Assembly: GCF_002795245.1 (NCBI RefSeq)
Contig: NZ_PGVG01000002.1
Span: 124,001-188,000, forward strand
Source of the DNA: Bradyrhizobium forestalis
GTDB lineage: Bacteria > Pseudomonadota > Alphaproteobacteria > Rhizobiales > Xanthobacteraceae
Length of the DNA stretch: 64,000 nt
Reading direction: 5' to 3'
Positions 37,135 through 45,859 of the stretch are shown here, piece after piece. The translations under genes were made by a program, and so were the position numbers. The notes under the pieces were generated by a model. The model searched no databases and had not been told where the DNA came from. It saw only the letters and a list, made by a program, of their open reading frames with translations. Numbering within the stretch: the first letter of the stretch is position 1; each line of letters begins with the position of its first letter.

Positions 37135-37286
37135 GCCCCACCTCCCCTTCTCCAACACAGCTCCACCGCGGCGACCGCACCTATCCGGATGGAAGCCCCC
37201 GGGTCATCAGCACCTTCCCGCACGTGCCGGTCAGGCTGCCGGCGCAAAAATAGCCGGCGCGTCCGAAAGCCGGGGATACGCGCCGC

Positions 37287-37577
37287 TCAGCGCAGACCCA
37301 ACAGCGAACGGCGATAGAAGCTGTCGCGGGCCTCGTTCAGGCAGACGAAGCTGCCGTCGAAGCCCTGGCCGTAGCGCTTCTGACCCTTGCGGTAGTAGAC
37401 GCCTTTCCTGAAATCGAGCCAGACCACCCTGTCCTGCGGGCAATGACGCTGCGCCTGCGCTTCGTAGCGAAACGGCGTCAGCGGCGTCGCCGAGACCTCG
37501 GCGCCGCCTGCACCAACCAGGATGGCGCCCGCGCATGCGATTGCGCCGGACCACTTGCCCAAGCCGCTCCGAGACAC
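37287..37577 (-). CDS. small secreted protein of unknown function
   Basis: A 96-residue protein with a signal-like N-terminus (WSGAIACAGAILVGAGGAEVSA). The mature part has two cysteines, in HCPQDRVVWLDFRKGVYYRKGQKRYG and FVCLNEARDSFYRR, that could form a disulfide. The basic, aromatic middle suggests an envelope or nucleic-acid-facing surface, but there is no family I can name with certainty. It is transcribed in the same direction as the downstream-placed zeta inhibitor gene, 36 bp away. Confidence 0.65.
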   Translation of the reverse strand: MSRSGLGKWSGAIACAGAILVGAGGAEVSATPLTPFRYEAQAQRHCPQDRVVWLDFRKGVYYRKGQKRYGQGFDGSFVCLNEARDSFYRRSLLGLR

Positions 37578-37613
37578 GCCCCACCTCCCGCTCGTCGCCG
37601 TCGTCCGACGGCC

Positions 37614-37934
37614 TCATTGCTTGTCCGCTTCGAGCTGCGCCAGCGCCTGGTGCAGACATTCCTGAAGCTTCTGAGCGACCTGCTCACGCGCGATACCCTT
37701 GTCTGCGAGATCGCCTGACACCTTGCGGAGGACATCGTCGATCGTCCGGCTCTCCAGATGATCTGTCACCAGCGCGGTTGCGTAGCTTGCCGCGGCATCG
37801 CCGCTGAGCCCGAGCTGGCTTGCGGCCCACAGCCCGAGCAGCTTGTTGGACCGCGCGGTGGCCTTGAACATGAATTCCTCGTCGTGGGCGAATTTGGCCT
37901 CAAAGCCCTGCTCGCGCTTGTCGAACGTGGTCAT
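37614..37934 (-). CDS. ATPase inhibitor subunit zeta (DUF1476)
   Basis: A 106-residue soluble alpha-helical protein. The N-terminus MTTFDKREQGFEAKFAHDEEFMFKATARSNKLLGLWAA is the hallmark of the alphaproteobacterial zeta subunit, which blocks F1-ATPase rotation in Paracoccus and prevents ATP waste. The rest (LGLSGDAAASYA, DVLRKVSGDLADKGI) fits the four-helix fold. The frame extends four codons upstream, but the ATG at 37934 gives the conserved start. It is not near atp genes here. Confidence 0.9.
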   Translation of the reverse strand: MTTFDKREQGFEAKFAHDEEFMFKATARSNKLLGLWAASQLGLSGDAAASYATALVTDHLESRTIDDVLRKVSGDLADKGIAREQVAQKLQECLHQALAQLEADKQ

Positions 37935-38186
37935 GGTCAGCTCCATTCTGATTCGCTGATGAGGATCGGACCTGCTGGGAGCGAACGTCTCCGTGCTTCA
38001 CGTCAGTTTAGGATCATTTGAAGCTTCCTCCCGGAAGCCGAATGCCGTCAAGCCTGCCGATGCGCCCCAGGCGAGCAGCACGGGACGCACCAGCCCCGCG
38101 CCAGTCAATTCGGCTAAGCTTGGGATGTTTACCGTTCGTTAAGCAGACTCAGCGCCGCATGGGGCAGAGACATCGAGAGCTGACGC

Positions 38187-38411
38187 ATGAACAGAGAGCT
38201 GCGGGAGTTTCGACGGCTTGAACGGGTCTGCCTGGAGCAGGCCGCCCTCTCCACCCTGGACCTCGCGCGAAGCGGGCTGCTGAAGGTCGCCGACGATTGT
38301 CGCATTGCGGCTGAAGCGATCGAGGCGCAATCGCCCCGCGGGGCGTTTGCGGAAGCCGTCCAGGCGCTCAAGCTGGCCTTGAGGCCAAAGGGCACGTCCA
38401 AGCGGCACTAG
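38187..38411 (+). CDS. small protein of unknown function (74 aa)
   Basis: A 74-residue, all-helical, charged protein (NRELREFRRLERVCLEQAALSTLDLARSGLLKVADDC), without signal peptide or membrane span. The ATG follows GAGAGCTGACGC, a plausible ribosome site. Amphipathic heptad-like spacing in the first 50 residues suggests a short helical hairpin. No family recognised. Confidence 0.55.
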   Translation: MNRELREFRRLERVCLEQAALSTLDLARSGLLKVADDCRIAAEAIEAQSPRGAFAEAVQALKLALRPKGTSKRH

Positions 38412-38447
38412 CGGCCGGTTCGGGGATTGGGCGGCGCGCGCGTTCGC

Positions 38448-38639
38448 TCAGCCCTTGGCCGCCGCCGCTTCACGCGCCAGGCGCTCGGCCTTCAGCCGTT
38501 CCTTGTTGGCGTAAAACGCCTTCTGCGCCGCTTCATGATCGCGCATGGCCTTCTCCGCCTCGACCCGGCGTGCCGCGTCGCGCGCCTGGCGCTGTTCGGG
38601 GGTCAAGGGTTTGCGTCGGAAGGAAAGGTCTTCAGTCAT
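38448..38639 (-). CDS. small charged helical protein (63 aa)
   Basis: A 63-residue protein rich in Arg, Glu and Ala (PEQRQARDAARRVEAEKAMRDHEAAQKAF), predicted to be one long helix. It is of a type common and conserved in Bradyrhizobium genomes. No signal sequence or cysteine is present. Its stop is 37 bp from the stop of the convergent 74-residue gene. Function unknown. Confidence 0.6.
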   Translation of the reverse strand: MTEDLSFRRKPLTPEQRQARDAARRVEAEKAMRDHEAAQKAFYANKERLKAERLAREAAAAKG

Positions 38640-38871
38640 GGCGAAACAACCGGGCGGCGAGGAGAAAGTTCCGCATGGTCCCGTTCAAAGGCATCGGCCA
38701 TGACATCAAGTTTTGTGAAAACAACCCCATGCACAGTAGCTAAGCCACTCTGCCACAAAGTTTTTTTCGATTGGCCAAAAGCCCCTTGCTCCGTCGGGCA
38801 AAACATTGGCATTCTGCGATCTTCGGAAAATCGTCAAGCAAGCGGAGGGGCCTCCACGAAAATCGCGGCGG

Positions 38872-39546
38872 CTAGATCTCGATGTCCGCGAGCACCGGCA
38901 AATGGTCCGAATAGGCCCTCGCCTCTGCGTCGGTCCAAACTCTCCCGAACCGGCTGTCGGCCGTCGCATAGATTCGATCAAGTCGCAGAACCGGCAACCG
39001 CGCCGGGAAGGTTCGCAGCCGCGTGCGGTTTGGGCAGACCTGCGCGAGCACGCGCCGCACCGACTTCACCCAGAACCAGTCGTTGAAATCGCCGAGGACG
39101 ACGGTCCTTCCGGGCTTCACCAGGCTCGCCAGGGCCTGAGCTTGTGCGTAGCGCTCGTGGATGCTCAGGCCGAGATGAGTGGCCACCACGCGCACATCGC
39201 CGGCCGGTGTCAGCAGTCCCGTGGCAATCGCTCTGCGTGGTTCCCGCTCACGATACGACACGTCGACGATCTCGGGCACGCCGGCGAACGGAAAGCGGCT
39301 CAGGAGCATCTGACCGTAGTCGCCATCCTCAGTGACGATCGACTTGGCGTGAACGCCGTGATCGCCGACGACACTCGCCAGCTTCGCGAACGGATCGTCC
39401 GATCGCGAGCGCGAATCCACCTCCTGAAGCGCGACGACATCCGGCGACCACTTGCGAATGATGGAGCAAACACCCTCCAGATCGAACTTCGGATTGAGAT
39501 TGAACGTGCCGTGCACATTCCACGTCATGAAACGCATCGGCGCCAT
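38872..39546 (-). CDS. endonuclease/exonuclease/phosphatase family protein
   Basis: A 224-residue EEP-fold hydrolase. Catalytic motifs are in order: MTWNVHG (Asn), VALQEVDSR (Glu, Mg ligand), VVATHLGLS (His), VVLGDFNDW (Asp/Asn) and YSDHLPVLADI (Asp-His). Such proteins cleave phosphodiesters in nucleic acids or lipids. There is no signal peptide. The start overlaps the stop of the upstream phospholipase D/VTT gene by one base, so the two are translated together and probably act in one lipid or envelope process. Confidence 0.88.
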   Translation of the reverse strand: MAPMRFMTWNVHGTFNLNPKFDLEGVCSIIRKWSPDVVALQEVDSRSRSDDPFAKLASVVGDHGVHAKSIVTEDGDYGQMLLSRFPFAGVPEIVDVSYREREPRRAIATGLLTPAGDVRVVATHLGLSIHERYAQAQALASLVKPGRTVVLGDFNDWFWVKSVRRVLAQVCPNRTRLRTFPARLPVLRLDRIYATADSRFGRVWTDAEARAYSDHLPVLADIEI

Positions 39547-41702
39547 CAGCGCCTCCCGGCGAGCCACGTCGCGACGAATTGTGCGCCGGTGCAGATCCCG
39601 AGCCAGCCCATAAACGCCAGGGCCAACAGCGATATGTTGCTCCAGGAGGCATTCCTGGCCAGATCCGCGATCTGAGCTCCCAGGACGGCCATGGCGAGAA
39701 TCCCGGGCATCATGCCCAGCAGAGTCCCGACCAGGAAGTCGCGAAGCGGCAGCGTGCTCGCCCCGGCCACGACATTCACCAACGAGAATGGTGCTACGGG
39801 AATCATCCGGATGACGACGACAGCCAGAATGCCCTTGCCTACGACACGTTCCTGGATGCGCCCTGCACGTCGGCCGAGCAACTTCTGGAGGCGTTCTCGG
39901 CCAAGTGACCGTCCGATCACAAAAACGACGAAGGCGCTGAGCAAGACGCCGGCCATTGCGGTGACGAAGCCCAACCATGGCCCAAGCGCGGCAGCGGTTG
40001 CTGCAATGAGCACGAGAACCGGAAACACGACCAGCCCGCCGACGACAAAAGCTGTGATCGCGAACAGTGGACCCCAGATGGACTGCGAATAGGCAGACAG
40101 TAGCGTCGAGATGCGCGCGGCGTCGGCAAGATCGCTCAGGGACGTGTACGACCAAGCCATTGCCAGTCCGAAAAGCCCCACTGTTATCGACGCGATGCCG
40201 ATGATCGTCTTCGTGCTCCACATGCGCGATGCCGCCCGTTCCAGATGAAGGGGCCGCTCAGGATCCGCCACAGGCTGGACCATTGTGGCCAGGGTACTGG
40301 TCAGGACCGAGGACTCCACGTCCCGCAGCGTCTTCGTCCCATCGGCCCTCGCCACGTCGTCCAGCAAAGCAAAAAGACGATCCGCGTTTTGCCCTATGGT
40401 CTGTTCGTCGAGACCGCAGAAATGGGCGATCAGGCGGTGGCGGACCGACGCGATGAAATCCCGATGCTCCTCGGTTGCGGCTTCAAAAATCAGGTCACAT
40501 TCGCAGTCGGCACCCATCGACCGATTGTTCAGGTTGGCCGATCCGATCCTCAAGATCCTGTTATCGACGATCATGAGCTTGCTGTGCACCATCACGGCAG
40601 CTTCCGTGTCCCCGCTGCGCGAGACCGGGTAGACGAAGCGGACGCGATCGGTGACTCCTGCCGCACTGAAGCAGTCGATGAAGGCCCCGCGGCCGTTTTG
40701 CATGGCCTGGGATTCCAGCCACGAGGAATGCAGCTTGGGAGCGACGACCAGAACCCGAAGCGAAGGCACGCGAAGCATCTGTTCCGCCAGTTCACGCGCG
40801 ATCTTGATGGCGCTGGTAAACTGGTTCTCGATGTAAACGAAGCTCGTTGCGGACCGGATCGCTGCAATCAACGAGCGTTCGACCTCATTGATGCTCGAGC
40901 CTGCAGGACAGACGACCTCGGTCCTGGCGATCCCCACCGGCATATGCGCAGCCTCGACCGGTACGTTGGCCGGCCACCGACCGCTCTTCGGCGCGCGCCG
41001 GTCATGGGCCTTTTGACCTGCAGCACGCCAGCGCTGCTCCGCAATGTCGAATAGCGACGCCGCAGCCTCCCCGTCGACCATGCATTGAACATCGTGAAAG
41101 GGCGGGTATGGCTTGCCTTCGGGGTCGCAGCGCAATTCGTGAACGGCGCGATGTTCACTCGTGTCCCAGCGCCTGATCGTCAGATCGAGCCCGCCGACGA
41201 ACGCCAGCGAACCATCGATACAGACGATCTTCTGGTGTTGGGCCGACCCAAACGGAAGCGTGGCGTCCAGATGAAATCGGACGCGGCCACAAGTTTCGGC
41301 GGTCAATTTCGCCGCGGAGTTCCATTCCCTCTCGGAGGCGTAAAACGATACGAAGTCCCAGACGAGGATGTCGATCCGCAAGGCGGGACGGCGATGAACG
41401 AGCGCGCGCAGGAATGCGCCGAGTTGTTCCGGCAAGCCGTCATCCGCTCGTCCGGAAGCGCCGACCAGCCTGGTTTCACTATGGATATCCCATCCGATGA
41501 TGTAGACGAGATCCTGCGCCTCCAGCAGCGCTTGCCGTAGGGCCGCGAAATAAGCGGCAGCATCGTTCAGAACCGCCACGCGCTGCGCTTCACACCGCCG
41601 CCAGACGGTGTCGCCGGGCATCAGGGGCGATGAACTCTGAAGCAGGTGGACCTCGCAATTCGCGTTTGCATCTAAACGCGCTGGATGCTCAAGGGGTTCC
41701 AC
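39546..41702 (-). CDS. phospholipase D-like / VTT (DedA-like) membrane fusion protein
   Basis: A 718-residue protein combining two activities. Residues 40-490 are a phospholipase D/cardiolipin synthase-type domain with two HKD motifs: HQK...D at H156, K158, D163, and VHSKLMIVDN near residue 375 followed by GSANLNNRS. Residues 520-718 are membranous, with a VTT (SNARE-associated, TVP38/DedA) domain (GPLFAITAFVVGGLVVFPVLVLIAA; GRSLGRERLQKLLGRR; RMIPVAPFSLVNVVAGAS). The start is GTG after GGGGTAC. It probably makes or remodels phospholipid at the inner membrane, and is coupled to an EEP hydrolase gene. Confidence 0.88.
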   Translation of the reverse strand: MEPLEHPARLDANANCEVHLLQSSSPLMPGDTVWRRCEAQRVAVLNDAAAYFAALRQALLEAQDLVYIIGWDIHSETRLVGASGRADDGLPEQLGAFLRALVHRRPALRIDILVWDFVSFYASEREWNSAAKLTAETCGRVRFHLDATLPFGSAQHQKIVCIDGSLAFVGGLDLTIRRWDTSEHRAVHELRCDPEGKPYPPFHDVQCMVDGEAAASLFDIAEQRWRAAGQKAHDRRAPKSGRWPANVPVEAAHMPVGIARTEVVCPAGSSINEVERSLIAAIRSATSFVYIENQFTSAIKIARELAEQMLRVPSLRVLVVAPKLHSSWLESQAMQNGRGAFIDCFSAAGVTDRVRFVYPVSRSGDTEAAVMVHSKLMIVDNRILRIGSANLNNRSMGADCECDLIFEAATEEHRDFIASVRHRLIAHFCGLDEQTIGQNADRLFALLDDVARADGTKTLRDVESSVLTSTLATMVQPVADPERPLHLERAASRMWSTKTIIGIASITVGLFGLAMAWSYTSLSDLADAARISTLLSAYSQSIWGPLFAITAFVVGGLVVFPVLVLIAATAAALGPWLGFVTAMAGVLLSAFVVFVIGRSLGRERLQKLLGRRAGRIQERVVGKGILAVVVIRMIPVAPFSLVNVVAGASTLPLRDFLVGTLLGMMPGILAMAVLGAQIADLARNASWSNISLLALAFMGWLGICTGAQFVATWLAGRR

Positions 41703-41765
41703 GTACCCCGAGACAGTAGGGCTATCGCATATGACTCGTGGCGACAGCCTGCGCGCACGCCTCGT

Positions 41766-41889
41766 CCTTCGAGACGGCGCTTACGCGCCTCCTCAGGATG
41801 AGGCTAATAAGCGTCAGTGCCCGTTGAAACTGCTGCCGCACACTCCGCCCTCATCCTGAGGAGCCCGCCTAAAGCGGGCGTCTCGAAGG
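41766..41889. repeat. inverted-repeat element (CCTTCGAGA family)
   Basis: CCTTCGAGA (41766-41774) and CTCCTCAGGATGAGG (41790-41804) are mirrored by CCTCATCCTGAGGAG (41849-41863) and TCTCGAAGG (41881-41889). They form a 124-bp palindromic element with a GC-rich spacer in each arm and a 44-bp centre. I recognise this sequence type as a common intergenic repeat of Bradyrhizobium and Rhodopseudomonas. It fills most of the gap upstream of the phospholipase D/VTT gene. Confidence 0.7.
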
Positions 41890-42003
41890 ATGGCCGCAGC
41901 GAAAAGCTCTCAAATGCGACAGCCCTGCCCGAGACAGGGACGATGTTCTGCGCGTGCGAATGCTGGAGCCACTGGGCTTAGTCGGCACAATCGCACATCG
42001 CAG

Positions 42004-42300
42004 CTATTTGGTTCGAACAGTCTTTGCGCCGGCGCCTCTCAACGCGTCTGCAATCTTCTCCGGAGCATCGCCGTGAAAATCCACGGAGACCTCGATCGCG
42101 CCTTCCAGCTTCTGCCGCCCCTGCGGCGCGGGCGCAGCCTTGACGTCGCTACCTGCCGGCCGTGTTCCCACCGTGTTCGCATCGCCGGCGGGCTGGACGA
42201 AGACGTCGCCTCGCGGCACGCCGCATTCCTGCACGACATGCTCAACCGCAAGCTCGGCGCCGCGGCGCGTGTCGAATTCTCCGATGATCGTGCTTTCCAA
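42004..42300 (-). CDS. conserved small protein with TTG start (98 aa)
   Basis: A 98-residue soluble protein, beginning (TTG)-ESTIIGEFDTRRGAELAVEHVVQECG. The pattern is an alpha/beta ferredoxin-like fold: a strand, a helix after DTRR, a disordered Gly/Pro/Ala linker, and LEGAIEVSVDFHGDAPEKIADALRGAGAKTV at the end. Similar proteins occur across rhizobia without known function. The start is chosen at TTG 42300 because GGAGAG lies 5 nt upstream; an ATG further up gives an unlikely leader. Confidence 0.6.
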   Translation of the reverse strand: MESTIIGEFDTRRGAELAVEHVVQECGVPRGDVFVQPAGDANTVGTRPAGSDVKAAPAPQGRQKLEGAIEVSVDFHGDAPEKIADALRGAGAKTVRTK

Positions 42301-42411
42301 GGATGCTCTCCGTGTGGTCGAGAGTGCGAACAACGGGCGAGCTGGGGCCAAGTTCCTGGCGTGGAGCGAACGACATCAAAGGCGGAGATGATGGATCGGC
42401 ACCCGTGAAGA

Positions 42412-42516
42412 TCAGAACCGAATGATCCCGAACAGGAAGAGCAGCGCCACGGTGATGAGGCCGGAGATCAGCAGCGAGCCGAGACAGCCCAGCCGGTTCG
42501 AGAAAAAGAAGAACAT
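42412..42516 (-). CDS. 34-residue small membrane protein
   Basis: ATG TTC TTC TTT opens a 34-codon frame encoding MFFFFSNRLGCLGSLLISGL followed by ITVALLFLFGIIRF and a stop. It is almost entirely one membrane helix with a Phe-rich start. Peptides with this MFFFFSNRLGC beginning are, in my recollection, common in Bradyrhizobium. A possible ribosome site (GGGGCG) lies 4 nt upstream. It starts 111 bp upstream of the TTG-start gene on the same strand. Function unknown. Confidence 0.55.
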   Translation of the reverse strand: MFFFFSNRLGCLGSLLISGLITVALLFLFGIIRF

Positions 42517-42698
42517 GAACGCCCCGCTGTGAAGCTCCCTGTCGGGGTAATCTCTCGAGTTCGATAGCGTTCCTCACGCGCTTTCGTTCGTCCTTGTGGT
42601 CAAGCACGCCAGCGCTTCATACAAGGTCATTGAGACAGGTCAATACGGGCAAGCCCGAGCTCTGGAATTCTGACCTCGACAAATCAACGGAGGCGGCC

Positions 42699-43307
42699 AT
42701 GTCACAGCAGAGCAGCATGCATTTCTATCTCAACTGGGCCAAGGAGCGGATCGACGAGATGGACGCCGCGTTGGCCTCGTTCGAGGTCAAGGCCGGCCAG
42801 GCCAAGGCTGAGTCCAAGGTGAAGACTGATCAGCTCCTGTCCGATCTGACCACGCGCCGCGATGAGTTTCAGGAACTGCTCAAGGCCAAGACGCAAGCGG
42901 GTGAAGCCGCTTGGGCGGATGCCAAGGCCGACATGGAAGGGCAATGGAACGGCTTTGAAGCCCAGGTGAAGACCTACTTCGAAGGCGCCGGCAAACAGCT
43001 CGAGCAGCAGCAGGCCACCTTCAAGGAACTTGCGGCGGCACAGGCCAAGGCCTGGCGGGAAGCCGCGGATAAATTCCGCGAGGCCGCAGGCAAGGTGGCC
43101 GCAGCCCGCACCGCGGACCTCGATGCCGCGCTCAAACAGATGAAGTCCGATGCCTCCGAAGCAGAAGCGCGGCTGCAGAAGCTGAAGCAAGCGGGCAGCG
43201 AGTCCTGGTCGGTGATGAGCGCCGCCCTCGCCGAATCCCGCAAGGCGTTCGATCAAGCCAACAAAGCCGCGTGGGACGCGCTGAAGGGCACTGATACGAA
43301 GAGCTGA
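42699..43307 (+). CDS. coiled-coil protein of unknown function
   Basis: A 202-residue, highly helical protein with heptad-rich repeats (KAGQAKAESKVKTDQLLSDLTTRRDEFQELLKAKT; LDAALKQMKSDASEAEARLQKLKQ). It has no signal peptide or membrane span. The composition (Ala, Lys, Glu, Gln) is that of LEA- or phasin-like stress proteins, but no diagnostic motif is seen. The ATG at 42699 has GGAGGC upstream and is preferred over the earlier in-frame ATG. Confidence 0.65.
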   Translation: MSQQSSMHFYLNWAKERIDEMDAALASFEVKAGQAKAESKVKTDQLLSDLTTRRDEFQELLKAKTQAGEAAWADAKADMEGQWNGFEAQVKTYFEGAGKQLEQQQATFKELAAAQAKAWREAADKFREAAGKVAAARTADLDAALKQMKSDASEAEARLQKLKQAGSESWSVMSAALAESRKAFDQANKAAWDALKGTDTKS

Positions 43308-43462
43308 AGGCTGGTTTCGGTCGCATGCCCAAAGAGACGGGGTGTGGAGTGTGACGACGGCCGCGAGCCAAGCGTAGCTCACGCCCCCTCCTACGGGCCA
43401 ACACCACGATCACTGCTCTGGACCAGGACAGTGGCCTCTCCTCGCCACTCGGAGCACGAGTG

Positions 43463-44203
43463 TCAACGAGCGGCAGCGGTTTGTTGGCTTGCGGAGTTCT
43501 CTGCATTGAACTCGCTCCAAGCCTGTCGGAGTATCTGGATTGAGGATGTCAGGAAGATGCCTCCCATTACGGCGGCGACGAGGAGATCGGGCCAAGCCGT
43601 GCCGGTACCCCAGACGCCCAAGGCGGCGACCACCACGATCACGTTGCCGATTGCGTCGTTTCGCGAGCAGAGCCAAACAGACCGGACGTTCGCGTCCCCA
43701 TCCGTGTACGGCCTGAGCAACAAGACCGAACCGAGATTGGCCGCGAGAGCAAGAAAGCCGATCGCGCCCATGACCTCTGCCTTTGGCAAACCGAGAATGA
43801 GCGTCTGGTAGACAGTTGACCCGACAACCCAGAGCGCCATCACGCTGAGAGAGAGACCTTTGAAAAGGGCGGCGGTCGCTCGGCGCCGCAGGCTCGCACC
43901 GATCACGGCCAAGCTGAGACCATACGTCACAGTGTCGCCGAGGAAGTCCAATGCGTCCGCCTTCAACGCCTGCGAACCAGCCAACTGCCCAGCAAGCATC
44001 TCGATCAAGAACATCGTGCCGTTGACGGCGATCACGGTCCAGAGAACGCGCTTGTACGCAGGGTCCATTCCGTCGAAGACAGGGACACCGCCGGAACAAC
44101 CGCATGCCGCCCCTAGGGACCCGCGCTCGGTTCGCCTGATAGGTTCGAGGTTCAACGGTGGTGGGCTGCAGCACGAGCTGTTCTGTTTACAGCATTCAGT
44201 CAT
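43463..44203 (-). CDS. cation diffusion facilitator with Cys-rich N-terminus
   Basis: Inner-membrane metal exporter of 246 residues with six helices. The paired acidic motifs expected for CDF transporters are present (DALDFLGD in helix 2; a degenerate SRNDAIGN in helix 5, where the first acidic residue is replaced by Asn). The N-terminus TECCKQNSSCCSPP, followed by CGCSGG, is a cysteine-rich cytosolic segment likely to bind soft metals. There is no large C-terminal dimer domain. It probably exports Zn, Cd or a related ion; the exact metal is not clear. It does not sit in an operon with other metal genes. Confidence 0.8.
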   Translation of the reverse strand: MTECCKQNSSCCSPPPLNLEPIRRTERGSLGAACGCSGGVPVFDGMDPAYKRVLWTVIAVNGTMFLIEMLAGQLAGSQALKADALDFLGDTVTYGLSLAVIGASLRRRATAALFKGLSLSVMALWVVGSTVYQTLILGLPKAEVMGAIGFLALAANLGSVLLLRPYTDGDANVRSVWLCSRNDAIGNVIVVVAALGVWGTGTAWPDLLVAAVMGGIFLTSSIQILRQAWSEFNAENSASQQTAAAR

Positions 44204-44421
44204 GATGACGATCCTCAGTCCCCTGAGCCTATCAGCCCAAGACGCTTCCCGGTAGCTGCTGTCCCCCTCGCAGCTCGTGCTGGCTGCGCGACGAAAGGCA
44301 CCGTCGCTCTCATAAGTCCACGTCTTCCATGGGCTCGCTGCAGCAGCTCTCCGTAGCACCCGTCGACTGGAAGCCGTTGGAACTGCTGAATTTTGGGAAG
44401 ATCAACGACTTGGCATCAGAC

Positions 44422-44511
44422 TGGCGGAAGGGGTGGGATTCGAACCCACGGTACCCTTGCGGGCACGCCGGTTTTCAAGACCGGTGCCTTAAACCACTCG
44501 GCCACCCTTCC
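44422..44511 (-). tRNA. tRNA-Ser (anticodon UGA)
   Basis: On the minus strand the gene begins GGAAGGGTGGCCGAGTGGTT, ends CCCTTCC-G-CCA, and the two acceptor halves pair perfectly over 7 bp. The anticodon loop CTTGAAA gives UGA. A long variable arm (class II, as expected for Ser) and the T-arm GTGGGTTCGAATCCCAC follow. The CCA is encoded. The gene is intact at 90 bp. No integrase is adjacent. Confidence 0.96.
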
Positions 44512-44773
44512 AGTCCCGGAGCGCTGTCGCTTAACCCAGTCGCCAGCGCAAGGCAACGCGAAGTTGGGCGCCCTAGCCTCTTGTCAGGCCGGCGTCAGCC
44601 TGTTCCTCTAGTCTAGCCCCTTGGCAATCCTGATGCCGGCGACATCTCCCAGGGTGTCGCTGGTTGCGAGGCCCGGTTGGATTGGTCTCCATGCCCGGGC
44701 CTCGTTTTGCTGCCCGCAAACGAAAACGGCGCCCCGCGAGGAGCGCCGCTCTAAGCTGGTCTCTTGCGTCAGC

Positions 44774-45148
44774 TCAGTAGCCGCAGGACGCGCAGCCCAT
44801 CTGCACCGGGGCGTAATAGGAATAGCCGGGCGAGACCATCTCGACGCGTTGGCGTGTGGCGTATTGCGGCGGGATGCGCTCGTACTGGACGCCCGGGGGC
44901 GCCACCATCACGGTCTGCGGCACCATCACGGTGCGATACTGCGCCGGCGTGCGGTGCGCGACCACGGCGCCCGGCGACACCATCACGGTCTCGTCGACGG
45001 TGCGGTATTGCGGCGGCACGTATTGCTGCTGATAGCAGGTCGTGCACGGCGGCGGCGTATAGCAATTATAGCAGCCGGCGGAGGCTGCGCCCGTCATGGA
45101 AATCGCGGCGACGGCTGTGGAGAAAACAACGGCGAGAGTACGAGACAT
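44774..45148 (-). CDS. secreted Tyr/Pro/Cys-rich protein
   Basis: A 124-residue protein with a signal peptide (AVVFSTAVAAISMTGAASA). The mature part starts with a Cys cluster (GCYNCYTPPPCTTCY) and continues with Val/Pro/Tyr-rich repeats (PPQYRTVDETVMVSPG, PAQYRTVMVPQTVMVAPPG, PPQYATRQRVEMVSPG) and ends in GCASCGY. About three imperfect repeats of 25 residues are visible. It could be a surface or matrix protein held by disulfides. No enzyme motif is present. It is a lone gene next to tRNA-Ser. Confidence 0.7.
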   Translation of the reverse strand: MSRTLAVVFSTAVAAISMTGAASAGCYNCYTPPPCTTCYQQQYVPPQYRTVDETVMVSPGAVVAHRTPAQYRTVMVPQTVMVAPPGVQYERIPPQYATRQRVEMVSPGYSYYAPVQMGCASCGY

Positions 45149-45429
45149 TGCGGTGGCGCCCCAGTTGCCCGAAATGGATTTTGGATCAGAAGGTCGAACG
45201 AAGTATACGCCGCAAAACCTTACCTTGCCGAACTTCGTCGGGGCATCCTTAATGCGAACGGCCGATCGCGAGGGAGCGGTAAGAACTCATTGACCACGCG
45301 CATTAACGCGCGGGATGTTTGCACCGAGGTCGGCATAACGAGCGAGAGCGCTGCCCCGGCGATCGGACATCGCCGCAGGACGCGTTCGAGCACAATCCGC
45401 AGTGTTCAGCCGCCTTCGATGGTCGAGCT

Positions 45430-45747
45430 TCAATGCCTCGCCGCTCTTTCCAGGAACTCCAGCAGCGAGGGATCGGTCTCCTCGAGTTCGACAAAGCGGC
45501 GGCGCAGCTCGTCGGCGATTTCAGCGGTGGCATCCCGCGACCACCCCTCCGCGGTATTGAAGGCCACGATACGTGTGGGATGGAGATATTGCCCTTCGGC
45601 GAGATGTCTGAGCAGGGTCTCGCGATTGGCGTCCTCCTCGGCAGTCTCACACCAGGCGCGGCCCAGCCGGCGGCCGAAGTCATCGAGCACGAGATAGACG
45701 TCCCGGTCCGTCGAAATTTGCGGCACGAGCGATGGAGAATGACTCAT
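45430..45747 (-). CDS. small cytosolic protein of unknown function
   Basis: A 105-residue acidic protein (DRDVYLVLDDFGRRLGRAWCETAEEDANRETLLRHLAEGQY). It has no signal or membrane span. The ATG at 45747 is preferred over an in-frame ATG 21 bp earlier. The form DVYLVLDDFGRRLGRAW is one I associate with a short conserved rhizobial family without known function. A strikingly AT-rich patch lies 110-150 bp upstream. Confidence 0.65.
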   Translation of the reverse strand: MSHSPSLVPQISTDRDVYLVLDDFGRRLGRAWCETAEEDANRETLLRHLAEGQYLHPTRIVAFNTAEGWSRDATAEIADELRRRFVELEETDPSLLEFLERAARH

Positions 45748-45859
45748 GGCTAACTCCGCTACTGGCAATCCGGACCGTTGCGGACGGATCTCGATACGGC
45801 GACCGCCTCGGCCGGATTCGGAAAAAGGGATTTCGGCGATTTTTCCTAGGATGGCACGA

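Noticed and set aside
44422..44511. tRNA-Ser as an integration site
   Set aside because: The tRNA is intact, no duplicated 3' end was noticed and no integrase or phage gene is near.
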